Counted from the stretch's first letter, positions 46,171 to 55,394 are shown. The stretch is DNA of 64,000 nucleotides from Rhizobium sp. Root1220 (GCF_001426265.1 NZ_LMDG01000001.1:440450-504449), one strand, 5' to 3'. Notes: a model not told the origin generated them from the letters alone. Numbers and translations are program-made.

Positions 46171-47223
46171 TCAGCCCGACTTGACCCGACGTCCGTATTG
46201 AATGCTGTTCATGAGGACCGCGAGAACGATCACCGCGCCGGTAAAGACTGTCTGCCAGTAGGCAGAGACGCCGATGATCACCAAACCGTCCGACAGGAAA
46301 CCGATGACGAAAGCGCCGAGCATCGTTCCGCGCACCGTACCGCGCCCACCGGTGAGAGCGGCGCCACCGATGACCACCGCGGCGATGGCAGTCAGTTCAT
46401 AGGTCGTGCCAGCGGTCGGACCGGCCGAAGTCAGCTGCGACGACAGGACGAGGCCGGCGATTGCTGCGCAAATGCCAGACAGGACATACACGGCGATCTT
46501 AACGCGCTTGACCGGGACGCCCGACAGATCGGCTGCGCGCTCGTTGCCGCCGGAGGCGTACAGCCAGCGGCCGAAAGCGGTCTTGCTCAGCACGATGCTG
46601 CAGACGATTGCGAGAACGGCGAGCACTATGACACCAATCGGGACCCCTCCCAGACGGTTGAATCCGAGCCAGCCAAATCCGGTATTGCCGAGTTCAGGAA
46701 GACCGCCGAGGTTGTTGTAGGTCAGACCATTGGTCATCAGCAAAGCGATGCCGCGCGCCACGTAAAGGACGCCGAGCGACGCGACGAAGGCCGGCACCTT
46801 AAGGTAGGCAATCAAAACACCGTTGACCGCCCCCACGAGCGCGCCGACCACGCAGGTGATGACGACGACGGCCCAGACTGGCGGGTAGAGGATGACGCCG
46901 AAATAACTGAGCGTGACGCCCTGCATCAGGAAACCGGCAATGCAGCCGGCGAGCCCGAGCGTCGAGCCGACCGAAAGGTCGATGCCCCCGTTCAGGATGA
47001 CGAGCAGCATACCAATCGCCAGAATCCCGAAAATGGCAACGTGAGAAGCCATGATCAGGAAGTTGTTCAAGCTGAAATAGTAAGGCGACAGGAAGGAGAA
47101 GACCGCGATGATGACGATCAGCGCAAAGAAGGCCCGGCCTTCCAGAATAAGACGCACGATGTTGGTATTGCGCTTCTGCCCGCTTGGAACTGTTTTCTTT
47201 TCGGTGACATCAGTGACTGACAT
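46171..47223 (-). CDS. eryF: polyol ABC transporter permease, EryF
   Basis: A 350-residue inner-membrane permease of the ribose/xylose (RbsC) type with about ten hydrophobic segments, from AFFALIVIIAVFSFLSPYYF near 31-50 to the C-terminal TVFTGAVIVLAVLMNSIQYG. The cytoplasmic loop has VIGGAALTGGRGTVRGTMLGAFVIG near 286-310, the conserved RbsC-type region that meets the ATPase. It forms the importer with EryE (upstream) and EryG (downstream). Confidence 0.92.
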   Translation of the reverse strand: MSVTDVTEKKTVPSGQKRNTNIVRLILEGRAFFALIVIIAVFSFLSPYYFSLNNFLIMASHVAIFGILAIGMLLVILNGGIDLSVGSTLGLAGCIAGFLMQGVTLSYFGVILYPPVWAVVVITCVVGALVGAVNGVLIAYLKVPAFVASLGVLYVARGIALLMTNGLTYNNLGGLPELGNTGFGWLGFNRLGGVPIGVIVLAVLAIVCSIVLSKTAFGRWLYASGGNERAADLSGVPVKRVKIAVYVLSGICAAIAGLVLSSQLTSAGPTAGTTYELTAIAAVVIGGAALTGGRGTVRGTMLGAFVIGFLSDGLVIIGVSAYWQTVFTGAVIVLAVLMNSIQYGRRVKSG

Positions 47224-47246
47224 AATCAGTGCTCCATAATTCCGGG

Positions 47247-48791
47247 CTAGTGCGCGACCACGGCTTCGCCTGACGCGGCCATGATCTTTTCCTTGGTGAC
47301 GTCAGAACCGAACTCGGCCGATATCCTGCCGCGGTGCATGACGATGATGCGATGCGCGATGCTCAGGCATTCGTTGACTTCGGAAGTCGAATAGACGACC
47401 GCGAGTCCCTGCTTGGCGCGCTCGGCAAGCAGCTTGAAGACCTCGGCCTTGGCTCCAATGTCGATGCCGCGGCTCGGCTCATCGAGCAGGATGACCTTCG
47501 GCTGCGTGGCCAGCATCTTGCCGATGACGACCTTCTGCTGGTTGCCGCCGGAGAGCGAACCGATCGGCGCCTCACCGCCGTCGGTTTTGACGTGAACGCG
47601 GCGGATCGCGTCATTGACGAGGTCCCGTTCGCGGCGGCTTGAGGTGAACAGCCCCTTGGTGAAGGCGCTGATACTGGCCAGTGAAAGGTTCGTGCCGACC
47701 GTCATCGTCTGAACAAGGCCATCGCGCTGGCGGTCTTCGGGAACGAGGACGAGGCCGCTTTCTATGCGCCCGGCAATGCTGAGTCCGCCGACATCGCGCC
47801 CTTCAAGCAAGACCTGCCCACCGTTCGAGCGCAGGCGCCCGGCGACGCATTCCAGGAGCTCGGTGCGACCGGCACCCATCAAGCCGTAGATGCAGACCAC
47901 TTCACCGGCGCGAACCTTCAGCGACAGGCGATCGACCGCGTTGTAAGCAGCGCCCGAGGGCCCGGGGACGCTCAGATTCTCGATCGACAGCGCGAGCTGG
48001 CCGAACTGATGGCCTTCGGGCGGGCTGCCGAGATCGAAGTTGTCGCCGACCATGTTGCGGACGATCCATTCGAGATCGATGTCCTTGCGCTCGGCGTAGG
48101 CAGTCATTGTCCCGTCGCGGAGAACGACGGCATGATTGGTGATCTGCAGCGCCTCTTCGAGGTGATGCGAGATATAGACGATCGAGACGCCGCGGCTCGT
48201 CAGGTCGTGGATGACCTTAAAGAGCACTTCGACTTCAGTGGCGCTCAGTGCCGAAGTCGGCTCATCCATGATGAGGATGCGCGAATTCACGGAGAGAGCG
48301 CGGGCGATCTCGACGATCTGCTGCTGGCCGAGGCGAAGATCCTCGACGCGCGTCAACGGATCGATGTCCTCTTCGAGTTCTTCCAGAAGCGCGCGCGTCT
48401 GGCGCTCCTCTTCGGCGAAGTCGACGACACCGCCCTTGATGATCTCGCGGCCCATGAAGATGTTGTCACGAACGCTGAGATTGGGCGCCAGGCTGAGTTC
48501 CTGGTGAATAATCGAAATCCCATGGTCACGGGCATGGGTCGATGAGACAAAGCTGATCGGCGAACCGTCGAGAATGATCTCGCCGGAACTCGGCTGGACG
48601 ACACCGGACAGGATCTTCATCAGCGTCGATTTGCCCGCGCCGTTCTCGCCGAACAGCGTCGTCACCTGACCGCGATGGATATCGAAGTTCACCCCCTTCA
48701 GGGCGTGAACATTGCCGTACGACTTGGCGATGTTGCGAGCAGCGAGAACGACCTCACCCGGGGCTCCGGTAATGCGCAGCGGCTGGCTCAT
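47247..48791 (-). CDS. eryE: polyol ABC transporter ATP-binding protein, EryE
   Basis: A 514-residue ATPase of the RbsA/XylG type with two ABC domains. The first (about 15-250) has Walker A GENGAGKSTLMKIL, signature LRLGQQQIVEIARAL and Walker B ILIMDEPTSAL. The second (about 265-505) has the usual degenerate Walker A GLMGAGRTELL, signature LSGGNQQKVVIGKML and Walker B VILLDEPSRGIDIG. The start overlaps the DUF2291 stop as ATGA. It energises EryF/EryG uptake. Confidence 0.95.
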   Translation of the reverse strand: MSQPLRITGAPGEVVLAARNIAKSYGNVHALKGVNFDIHRGQVTTLFGENGAGKSTLMKILSGVVQPSSGEIILDGSPISFVSSTHARDHGISIIHQELSLAPNLSVRDNIFMGREIIKGGVVDFAEEERQTRALLEELEEDIDPLTRVEDLRLGQQQIVEIARALSVNSRILIMDEPTSALSATEVEVLFKVIHDLTSRGVSIVYISHHLEEALQITNHAVVLRDGTMTAYAERKDIDLEWIVRNMVGDNFDLGSPPEGHQFGQLALSIENLSVPGPSGAAYNAVDRLSLKVRAGEVVCIYGLMGAGRTELLECVAGRLRSNGGQVLLEGRDVGGLSIAGRIESGLVLVPEDRQRDGLVQTMTVGTNLSLASISAFTKGLFTSSRRERDLVNDAIRRVHVKTDGGEAPIGSLSGGNQQKVVIGKMLATQPKVILLDEPSRGIDIGAKAEVFKLLAERAKQGLAVVYSTSEVNECLSIAHRIIVMHRGRISAEFGSDVTKEKIMAASGEAVVAH

Positions 48792-49444
48792 TTGACCTCG
48801 ACCTTAACCGGCGTGACCAGCCAGTTCTTCGGGTTGATGAGTTTGAAGACGCCGACTACCGTCGCCGACTTTCCGTCCAGTTTCTCCGGATCGAGACCCG
48901 CGAACACTGTCTTCTTCATCTCATTGTTGATGGCCGATCCCGCATCCTGATACTGGATCTGGTTGGTGAACTGACCGAACTCGATGGCGCCGGTGGCGTC
49001 GCGGAGGTCCGTGCCGTTGACCGCGGGACCGGTCTGGACACGGACCACCGTCTCGGGAGGCAGTCCATCGACTTTCAATTCATTGGTATTCGACTTACGG
49101 GCACCGAACGTCCCCGTCAGCGTAACCGGAATGACCGGACCGGTGCCCGTCGCGGTGCCGTATTTCTCAGCCGCGGCCTTCTTGTCAGTTGCGATGGCGG
49201 CGGCCAGCTCGGCCGCTGGCACGGCGCGCTGCTCTACGTTGGCCAGAATCTTCGGGAATTGTTCGGCACCAAAGATTTCCGGCGAGAACACCTGCTGCCG
49301 AACGTCGTTTGCAGAGCCTATCTTGATAACCGTCGTGTCGAGTGCGATCGCACCGACTACGGCGACGGCGAACACTGCACTTAGGATGAGCTTCAGATTG
49401 CCGCTGCTCTGCTTGGGCGCTGCGTAATCGGGCTGTGTGGTCAT
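48788..49444 (-). CDS. DUF2291 family membrane-anchored protein of the importer operon
   Basis: A 218-residue protein. A single N-terminal helix (LKLILSAVFAVAVVGAIALD near 18-37) is followed by a beta-rich periplasmic domain (TTVIKIGSANDVRQQVFSPEIFGAEQFPKIL, later GTGTGPVIPVTLTGTFG, GAIEFGQFTNQIQYQDAGSAIN and a C-terminal VVGVFKLINPKNWLVTPVKVEVK). It matches the DUF2291 family, which recurs beside ribose-type importers. It is the first gene of the eryEFG operon and is translationally coupled to eryE. It may be an accessory lipoprotein-like factor of the importer; its role is unproven. Confidence 0.85.
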   Translation of the reverse strand: MTTQPDYAAPKQSSGNLKLILSAVFAVAVVGAIALDTTVIKIGSANDVRQQVFSPEIFGAEQFPKILANVEQRAVPAAELAAAIATDKKAAAEKYGTATGTGPVIPVTLTGTFGARKSNTNELKVDGLPPETVVRVQTGPAVNGTDLRDATGAIEFGQFTNQIQYQDAGSAINNEMKKTVFAGLDPEKLDGKSATVVGVFKLINPKNWLVTPVKVEVK

Positions 49445-50159
49445 GTCGGGCGGCCTTTAACTGGGAGACGGCGGGGCGGAGGGGCTGGCGACAACTACGA
49501 TCGCAGACGCGCCACGGCACGACGGCACGCCAGACCAGAACCCGACAGCCAGCACCCGAGAGCGCAACTCTGTACGAAAATCCGCATTGGAAGCCTCCTA
49601 TTCAGGGACCGGCACCTGTCTCCTCCGACCGCCCAATCCCGCAATCACCTATCTGGAAGCGTGCTTCCGTGATAGAACTGTGTTATTTATGCCGTAAATG
49701 ATGTTATAAGTTTCCCAAACTGTCAACGGCAGTTTTACGATAACTGACGCATCACGATCGAGCTCACGCGTTGTTTATCACGCTGCAATGCAGCAACAAA
49801 AGCGAGCAAACGCACAAATCGATACCTGAATTCAATACCCGTGTATTTCTATAAACTATTGTTATATCAACAAAATATAGAGACACGCACGCGTCCGCCA
49901 GGAGCTATCGACGTCGCGACGCCCAACACCCAACATCAGCGCTCACCAAACTCGGCAGTCATCATTTTAACTGAAAAAAATTTCAGTACTAGAAAAATCT
50001 TGCTAGCCTTGTGATATCTTTGTGTTATATTTTGAACTGAGGTTTTGACTAGCATTCGGTCATATCCGGCGGCAGCCTCACGCCTGCGGCTGGGTGTTGC
50101 CGGATCGATCATATGGCTGAACCGGTGTTTCGGGTTCGGCCGGCCGGGAGGACTGCAAG
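49445..50159. other. 715-bp divergent control region between the eryEFG and eryABCD operons
   Basis: No gene is seen. The left part (49445-49670) is GC-rich, and the part from 49680 to 50040 is AT-rich and contains the likely promoters and regulator sites: an 18-bp palindrome at 49970-49987, a palindrome TTGTT-ATATC-AACAA at 49858-49872, and two copies of TGTGTTAT (49679 and 50021). No clear -35/-10 pair is assigned. Confidence 0.6.
49970..49987. promoter_or_regulatory. 18-bp palindrome upstream of eryA, candidate EryD or DeoR operator
   Basis: ACTGAAA-AAAA-TTTCAGT has perfect 7-bp arms and lies about 235 bases before eryA in the AT-rich divergent region. Which regulator uses it is not known. 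Confidence 0.45.
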
Positions 50160-50213
50160 ATGAATTGGACACGTGTATTGCCCGCCACAGTGTTGGCAGC
50201 ATTGGCGAGATAG
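50160..50213 (+). CDS. 17-residue leader ORF ahead of eryA
   Basis: ATG AAT TGG ... TAG encodes MNWTRVLPATVLAALAR. It has the best ribosome site of the neighbourhood, GGGAGG, 8 bases before its ATG, and its stop lies 7 bases before the eryA start. eryA itself has only a weak site, so translation of eryA may depend on ribosomes finishing this short frame. The peptide is hydrophobic in its second half with no known family. It could also be chance. Confidence 0.4.
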   Translation: MNWTRVLPATVLAALAR

Positions 50214-50220
50214 CTCCACG

Positions 50221-51792
50221 ATGATATCGACCCAGAACATCATCATCGGGATCGACGCGGGGACGTCCGTCATCAAGGCGGTTGCCTTCGATCTTTCCGG
50301 ACGGCAGATTGCCTCCGCATCCGTACGCAACAGGTACGCGACCGGCGACGACGGTTCGGCGACCCAGTCTCTCGGCCAGACCTGGGCGGATTGCGCCAGC
50401 GCACTTCGCGGCCTCGGTCAGAAAGTGCCGGATCTCGCCGTGCGCACGGCTGCCCTGTCGGTGACCGGGCAAGGTGATGGGACTTGGCTGGTCGGCCCCC
50501 AAAACGTCCCCGTCGGCGACGCCTGGTTGTGGCTCGATGCAAGGGCGGCATCTACCGTGACGTCGCTTGCGGCCGGACAGAACAACCGCGCGCGCTTCGA
50601 GGCGACCGGCACCGGTCTCAATACCTGCCAGCAGGGCGCGCAGCTTGCGCATATGGACCGCTTCGCACCTGATCTTCTCGATCGCGCCGAGACCGCGCTG
50701 CACTGCAAGGACTGGCTTTATCTCAATCTCACCGGCATCCGCGCGACAGACCCGTCGGAAGCCAGCTTTACCTTCGGCAATTTCCGTACCCGGCAGTATG
50801 ATGACGTCGTCATCGACGCCCTCGGCCTCGCGCAGCGGCGCAAGCTCTTGCCTGAGATCATCGACGGCACGGAAGTCAGCCACCCGCTGACACCAGACGC
50901 CGCCGATGCCTGCGGGCTGCTTGCCGGAACGCCCGTCTGCCTCGGCTATGTCGACATGGTCATGACCGCGCTGGGTGCGGGAGTGCGCAGCGGCGGCCGT
51001 AATGCCGCCTGCTCTACGATCGGTTCGACCGGCGTGCATCTGCGCGCCAAACCGGTCGCCGATGTGCACCTCAACAGCCAGGGCACCGGCTACGTCATCG
51101 CCCTGCCGATCCCAGGCATCGTCACCCAGGTGCAGACGAACATGGGTTCGACGCTCAATATCGACTGGATTCTCGATATCGCCGCCTCGTTCATGGCCGA
51201 TGCCGGCAAGACCGTTTCGCATGCCGACCTTATCGCGCGCATTGACGGATGGTTTGCGGAAAGTAAGCCCGGTTCGGTGCTCTACCATCCCTACATTTCC
51301 GAGGCCGGGGAGCGCGGTCCCTTCGTGAACGCAAATGCGCGTGCCGGCTTTGCCGGATTGTCCACCCGTCACCGTTTCCCGGATCTCGTAAGAGGTGTCG
51401 TGGAAGGTCTGGCACTTGCGACCCGCGACTGTTACGCGGCGATGGGCGCGATGCCCGACGAGCTACGCATTACCGGCGGCGCCACGCGTTCGCCAAGCTT
51501 GCGCCGCTCGCTGTCTGCGGCGGTCAATGCGCCGGTCTGCCAGTCACAGCGCGAGGAGACGGGTGCGGCCGGCGTCGCGATGATGGCGGCCGTCGCCGTC
51601 GGCGTTTACTCGAGCATGGACGATTGCATTGCGGATTGGGTGTCGCCGCTTCTCGGCGAACCCGAGGTTCCCGATGCGGCGGAAGCTGCTCGGTTCGATC
51701 GGCTCTTCTCCGCCTATACCGACATCCGCCAGGCTATGGCGCCTGCCTGGGAGAAGCTGGCCGCAGCCGCGGCAGCGACGCCGGGCGCGTAA
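50221..51792 (+). CDS. eryA: erythritol kinase EryA
   Basis: Phosphorylates erythritol to D-erythritol 1-phosphate (also named L-erythritol 4-phosphate). 523 residues of FGGY-kinase type. N-terminal phosphate motif IIIGIDAGTSVIKAVAFDLSG is near 7-27, GYVDMVMTALGAGVRSGG holds the catalytic Asp region, and DELRITGGATRSPSLRRSLS is the C-terminal adenosine motif. First gene of the eryA-B-C-D run with short gaps. The ATG at 50221 is chosen because EryA starts MISTQNIIIGIDAG; a GTG at 50173 in frame would add 16 residues inside the leader region. Its role follows Brucella and Rhizobium EryA, and the order confirms it. Confidence 0.95.
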   Translation: MISTQNIIIGIDAGTSVIKAVAFDLSGRQIASASVRNRYATGDDGSATQSLGQTWADCASALRGLGQKVPDLAVRTAALSVTGQGDGTWLVGPQNVPVGDAWLWLDARAASTVTSLAAGQNNRARFEATGTGLNTCQQGAQLAHMDRFAPDLLDRAETALHCKDWLYLNLTGIRATDPSEASFTFGNFRTRQYDDVVIDALGLAQRRKLLPEIIDGTEVSHPLTPDAADACGLLAGTPVCLGYVDMVMTALGAGVRSGGRNAACSTIGSTGVHLRAKPVADVHLNSQGTGYVIALPIPGIVTQVQTNMGSTLNIDWILDIAASFMADAGKTVSHADLIARIDGWFAESKPGSVLYHPYISEAGERGPFVNANARAGFAGLSTRHRFPDLVRGVVEGLALATRDCYAAMGAMPDELRITGGATRSPSLRRSLSAAVNAPVCQSQREETGAAGVAMMAAVAVGVYSSMDDCIADWVSPLLGEPEVPDAAEAARFDRLFSAYTDIRQAMAPAWEKLAAAAAATPGA

Positions 51793-51828
51793 CCCACGTT
51801 CTGATGCACTGGCATCGAAGGAGCAGAC

Positions 51829-53340
51829 ATGACCGAACCCGAAACCCTCGACCTCTTCGTCATCGGCGGCGGCATCAACGGCGCAGGGATTGCGCGCGAC
51901 GCCGCCGGCCGCGGGCTGAAGGTGGCGCTCTGCGAAAAGGACGACCTGGCACAGGGAACGTCCTCGCGGTCGGGCAAGCTCGTGCATGGCGGGCTGCGCT
52001 ACCTCGAATACTACGAATTCCGGCTGGTGCGCGAAGCGCTGATCGAGCGCGAAGTGCTGCTGAACGCTGCCCCGCACATCATCTGGCCGATGCGCTTCGT
52101 CCTGCCGCATAGCCCAGAGGACCGCCCCGCCTGGCTGGTCCGGCTTGGCCTCTTCCTCTACGATCATCTCGGCGGCCGCAAGAAGCTGCCCGGCACGCGC
52201 ACGCTCAACCTGCTGCGCGATCCCGAGGGTGCGCCGATTCTCGATCAATACAAGCGCGGTTTCGAATATTCGGATTGCTGGGTCGATGACGCCCGCCTCG
52301 TGACCTTGAATGCCGTCAGCGCTGCCGAAAAGGGCGCGATCGTGCTCACCCGGTCGCCCGCCGTGTCGGCGCGCCGCGAAAACGGCAGCTGGCTCGTTAC
52401 CACGAAGAACAGCACGACCGGCGAGACGCGTACCTTCCGTGCGAAATGCCTCGTCAATTGTGCCGGCCCTTGGGTGACGGATATTATCAACCGTGTCGCG
52501 GGTTCGAACTCCGCCCGCAACGTGCGCCTCGTCAAGGGTAGCCATATCATCGTGCCAAAATTCTGGGCCGGGTCGAATGCCTATCTCGTGCAGAACCACG
52601 ACAAACGTGTCATCTTCATCAATCCATACGAGGGCGACAAGGCGCTGATCGGCACGACCGACATCGCCTATGAGGGTCGCGCCGAGGATGTTTCCGCCGA
52701 CGAGACCGAGATCGACTATCTCCTGAAAGCCGTGAACCGCTACTTCAAGGAGAAGCTCCGCCGCCAGGATGTGCTCCATAGCTTCTCCGGCGTGCGGCCG
52801 CTGTTCGACGACGGCAAAGGCAATCCATCCGCCGTTACCCGCGACTATGTCTTCGATCTCGACGAAACGGGCGGTGCACCGCTGCTCAATGTCTTCGGCG
52901 GCAAGATCACCACCTTCCGCGAACTCGCCGAGCGTGGCCTGCACCGGCTGCGGCACATCTTCCCCGGCATGGGCGGCGACTGGACGCAGACAGCGCCTTT
53001 GCCCGGCGGCGAGATTCCCAATGCCGACTATGAGACCTTTGCCAACAGCCTACGCGACGCCTACCCGTGGATGCCGCGCAAGCTCGTACATCACTATGGC
53101 CGCCTCTACGGTGCGCGCACCAAGAACATCATTGCCGGAGCAACGAGCATCGACGCTCTCGGCCGCCATTTCGGCGGACAGTTCTACGAGGCGGAGGCCC
53201 GCTATCTCGTCGCCACAGAATGGGCCGAGACCGCAGAGGACATCCTCTATCGCCGCACCAAGCACTATCTCCACCTGAGCGAAGCCGAGCGCACAGCCTT
53301 TGCCGAATGGTTTGCCTCGTCCCGCCTCGCCGCCGCCTGA
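51829..53340 (+). CDS. eryB: erythritol-phosphate dehydrogenase EryB
   Basis: Oxidises D-erythritol 1-phosphate to D-erythrulose 1-phosphate. 503 residues of the FAD-dependent GlpD family. FAD motif LFVIGGGINGAGIARDAAGR is near 8-27, then GTSSRSGKLVHGGLRYLEYYE. VNCAGPWVTDIINRVAG, KGSHIIVPKFW and NVFGGKITTFRELAERGL follow. AAGGAG lies about 6 bases upstream. It sits between eryA and eryC, as in Brucella. Confidence 0.94.
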   Translation: MTEPETLDLFVIGGGINGAGIARDAAGRGLKVALCEKDDLAQGTSSRSGKLVHGGLRYLEYYEFRLVREALIEREVLLNAAPHIIWPMRFVLPHSPEDRPAWLVRLGLFLYDHLGGRKKLPGTRTLNLLRDPEGAPILDQYKRGFEYSDCWVDDARLVTLNAVSAAEKGAIVLTRSPAVSARRENGSWLVTTKNSTTGETRTFRAKCLVNCAGPWVTDIINRVAGSNSARNVRLVKGSHIIVPKFWAGSNAYLVQNHDKRVIFINPYEGDKALIGTTDIAYEGRAEDVSADETEIDYLLKAVNRYFKEKLRRQDVLHSFSGVRPLFDDGKGNPSAVTRDYVFDLDETGGAPLLNVFGGKITTFRELAERGLHRLRHIFPGMGGDWTQTAPLPGGEIPNADYETFANSLRDAYPWMPRKLVHHYGRLYGARTKNIIAGATSIDALGRHFGGQFYEAEARYLVATEWAETAEDILYRRTKHYLHLSEAERTAFAEWFASSRLAAA

Positions 53341-53351
53341 AGGAGGCTTCG

Positions 53352-54284
53352 ATGCCGCTGACGCTTTCGCTGAATACCAATCCGCTGGTCAACCGCTTCG
53401 CCGATCCTGACGACCTGATCGACACGGTGGCGCACGAGCTGAAAATCCGCGACCTGCAGCTCACCCACGAGTTCATCAATCCGAGCTGGCAGGCGCCGGT
53501 CATTCGTCGCCTCACGCGCAGCATGAACGCGGCCCTGAGACGCACCGGCGTTCGAGTTACCTCCGGCATGACCGGGCCTTACGGTCGCCTCAACCATTTC
53601 GGGCACCCGGACGCCGATGTCAGGCGCTACTATGTCGACTGGTTCAAGACCTTCGCAGACATTACCGCCGATCTGGGCGGCGATTCCGTCGGCACGCAAT
53701 TTGCGATCTTCACGTACAAGGATTTCGACGATCCGGTGCGTCGGGAAGAATTGATCAAGATCGCAATCGATTGCTGGGCCGAGGTCGCCGAGCATGGTCG
53801 CGCTGCAGGCCTTTCCTACGTCTTCTGGGAGCCGATGAGCATCGGCCGCGAATTCGGCGAGACAATTGCCGCCTGCCTGTCGCTGCAGGAACAGCTGACG
53901 GCTGCCAAGATGGCGATCCCGATGTGGATGATGGCGGATATCGACCATGGTGACGTGACCTCCGCCAATCCTGACGATTTCGATCCCTACGCCTGGGCGC
54001 GCGCCGTACCACCGGTCTCGCCGATCATTCACATCAAGCAGAGCCTTATGGACAAGGGCGGTCACCGGCCCTTTACGGCAGAGTTCAACGCGAAGGGCCG
54101 GATCCAGCCCGCGCCCCTGCTTCAGGCCTTTGCCGAAGGTGGAGCAAGGGACAATGACATCTGCTTGGAACTCTCCTTCAAGGAGCGCGAGCCAAACGAC
54201 CGCGAGGTCATTCGGCAGATCGCCGAAAGCATCGCATTCTGGGCTCCTTACATAGACACCGGCATCGACGACTTGAATATCTGA
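53352..54284 (+). CDS. eryC: D-erythrulose 1-phosphate 3-epimerase EryC
   Basis: Converts D-erythrulose 1-phosphate to L-erythrulose 1-phosphate, the third step of the ery pathway (assignment from Brucella biochemistry). 310 residues of AP-endonuclease-2-like TIM barrel. Candidate metal-binding residues lie in the YVFWEPMSIGREFGET (Glu), MMADIDHGDVTSAN (Asp, His) and AEFNAKGRIQPAPLL (Glu) segments. GAAGGAGG lies before the ATG, which is 12 bases after the eryB stop. Confidence 0.93.
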   Translation: MPLTLSLNTNPLVNRFADPDDLIDTVAHELKIRDLQLTHEFINPSWQAPVIRRLTRSMNAALRRTGVRVTSGMTGPYGRLNHFGHPDADVRRYYVDWFKTFADITADLGGDSVGTQFAIFTYKDFDDPVRREELIKIAIDCWAEVAEHGRAAGLSYVFWEPMSIGREFGETIAACLSLQEQLTAAKMAIPMWMMADIDHGDVTSANPDDFDPYAWARAVPPVSPIIHIKQSLMDKGGHRPFTAEFNAKGRIQPAPLLQAFAEGGARDNDICLELSFKEREPNDREVIRQIAESIAFWAPYIDTGIDDLNI

Positions 54285-54356
54285 GGTGGAGCCCACTAAA
54301 AGGCAGCACCGCGGCGCGGCGGAATCACCGCACGGGACCTTCGAAAGGAAGCGGCA

Positions 54357-55292
54357 ATGACGGATGCCGATGACACACTGGCCGTGCGTGCCGCCTGGCT
54401 TCACTATGCCGGAGGTCTGACACAATCCGAGGTCGCCCGGCGTCTTGGCGTGCCCTCGGTCAAGGCGCATCGCCTGATTGCACGCGCTGTCGCCGATGGC
54501 GTGGTGAAGGTCACGATCGACGGCGATATCGTCGAATGCGTTGAGCTGGAGATGCGGCTTTCGGAACGCTTCGGGCTGCAATACTGCGAGGTGGCGCCTG
54601 ATCTCGGCGAAGAAGGCCTGCCGCTTCGCGCGCTCGGTCATGCCGGAGCGGGATATCTGAAGCGGGAGATCGAGCGCGGCGACAACAAGGTCATCGGCCT
54701 CGGCCACGGGCGTACGCTTTCGGCCGCCGTCCAGTACATGCCGCGCATCAGTGCCAAGGATTTGCGCTTTGTCTCGCTGCTCGGCGGCCTGACGCGGAAC
54801 TATGGCGCCAATCCCTATGACGTAATGCATCGCATCGCCGAAAAGACCGGCACGCATGCCTATGTGATGCCCGTGCCGTTCTTCGCCAACACCGGGGAAG
54901 ACCGCAAGGTTCTGGAGGCGCAGCGCGCCGTCAAGGAAGTCTTCGATCTCGCCAACAACGCCGACCTGAAACTCGTCGGTCTAGGAACCGTCGATGCCGA
55001 AGCCCAACTCGTGCTGTCAGGCATGGTGGAGCCCAGCGAGATTCAGGCTATCGCAGCAGCTGGCGGAGTCGGCGAAATTCTCGGGCATTTCTTCGACGCA
55101 GATGGCCAGGTGCTGGATACGGCCCTGAGCGCACGCACCCTTTCGGCCTCCTTTCCGAAGTCGAAGAGCGAGCGCCTGGTCGCACTTGCGGGCGGGCAGC
55201 CGAAAGTCGCCGCGATCCGGGCAATCCTGAACAGCCACCGGCTTTTCGGCCTCATCACCGATGAGAAAACGGCGCAGACGTTGCTGAAATGA
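54357..55292 (+). CDS. eryD: SorC-family regulator of the ery genes, EryD
   Basis: A 311-residue repressor of the SorC/DeoR sugar-sensing type. N-terminal HTH LHYAGGLTQSEVARRLGVPSVKAHRLIARAV is near 16-46; the sugar-phosphate-binding domain contains NKVIGLGHGRTLSAAVQYM near 102-120 and LKLVGLGTVDAEAQLVLSGM near 202-221. AAAGGAAGCGGCA precedes the ATG. In Brucella EryD represses the operon and is relieved by erythritol. It ends the eryABCD run; a DeoR gene follows 102 bases later with its own control sequence. Confidence 0.94.
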   Translation: MTDADDTLAVRAAWLHYAGGLTQSEVARRLGVPSVKAHRLIARAVADGVVKVTIDGDIVECVELEMRLSERFGLQYCEVAPDLGEEGLPLRALGHAGAGYLKREIERGDNKVIGLGHGRTLSAAVQYMPRISAKDLRFVSLLGGLTRNYGANPYDVMHRIAEKTGTHAYVMPVPFFANTGEDRKVLEAQRAVKEVFDLANNADLKLVGLGTVDAEAQLVLSGMVEPSEIQAIAAAGGVGEILGHFFDADGQVLDTALSARTLSASFPKSKSERLVALAGGQPKVAAIRAILNSHRLFGLITDEKTAQTLLK

Positions 55293-55336
55293 CAAAGTGC
55301 AAGCAACAAAACTTGATCGCAAAATCACACCATTTA

Positions 55337-55370
55337 TGTTGATTATAACGAAATTTGCGTTATTTTAACA
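55337..55370. promoter_or_regulatory. inverted repeat upstream of the second DeoR gene
   Basis: TGTTGATTATAACG (55337-55350) and CGTTATTTTAACA (55358-55370) form an inverted repeat with a seven-base centre, 25 bases before the DeoR start. It fits an autoregulatory operator overlapping the promoter. Confidence 0.5.
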
Positions 55371-55394
55371 TCTTGCGCTGTGATGGAGACAGGA

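Noticed and set aside
46162..47220. 352-codon plus-strand frame across eryF
   Set aside because: Highly charged, low-complexity translation; antisense of a membrane protein.
51544..52956. 470-codon open frame antisense to eryA/eryB
   Set aside because: Shadow of eryB; no domain pattern.
53265..54857. 530-codon open frame antisense to eryC/eryD
   Set aside because: Covers recognised genes on the other strand and shows no protein-like motifs.
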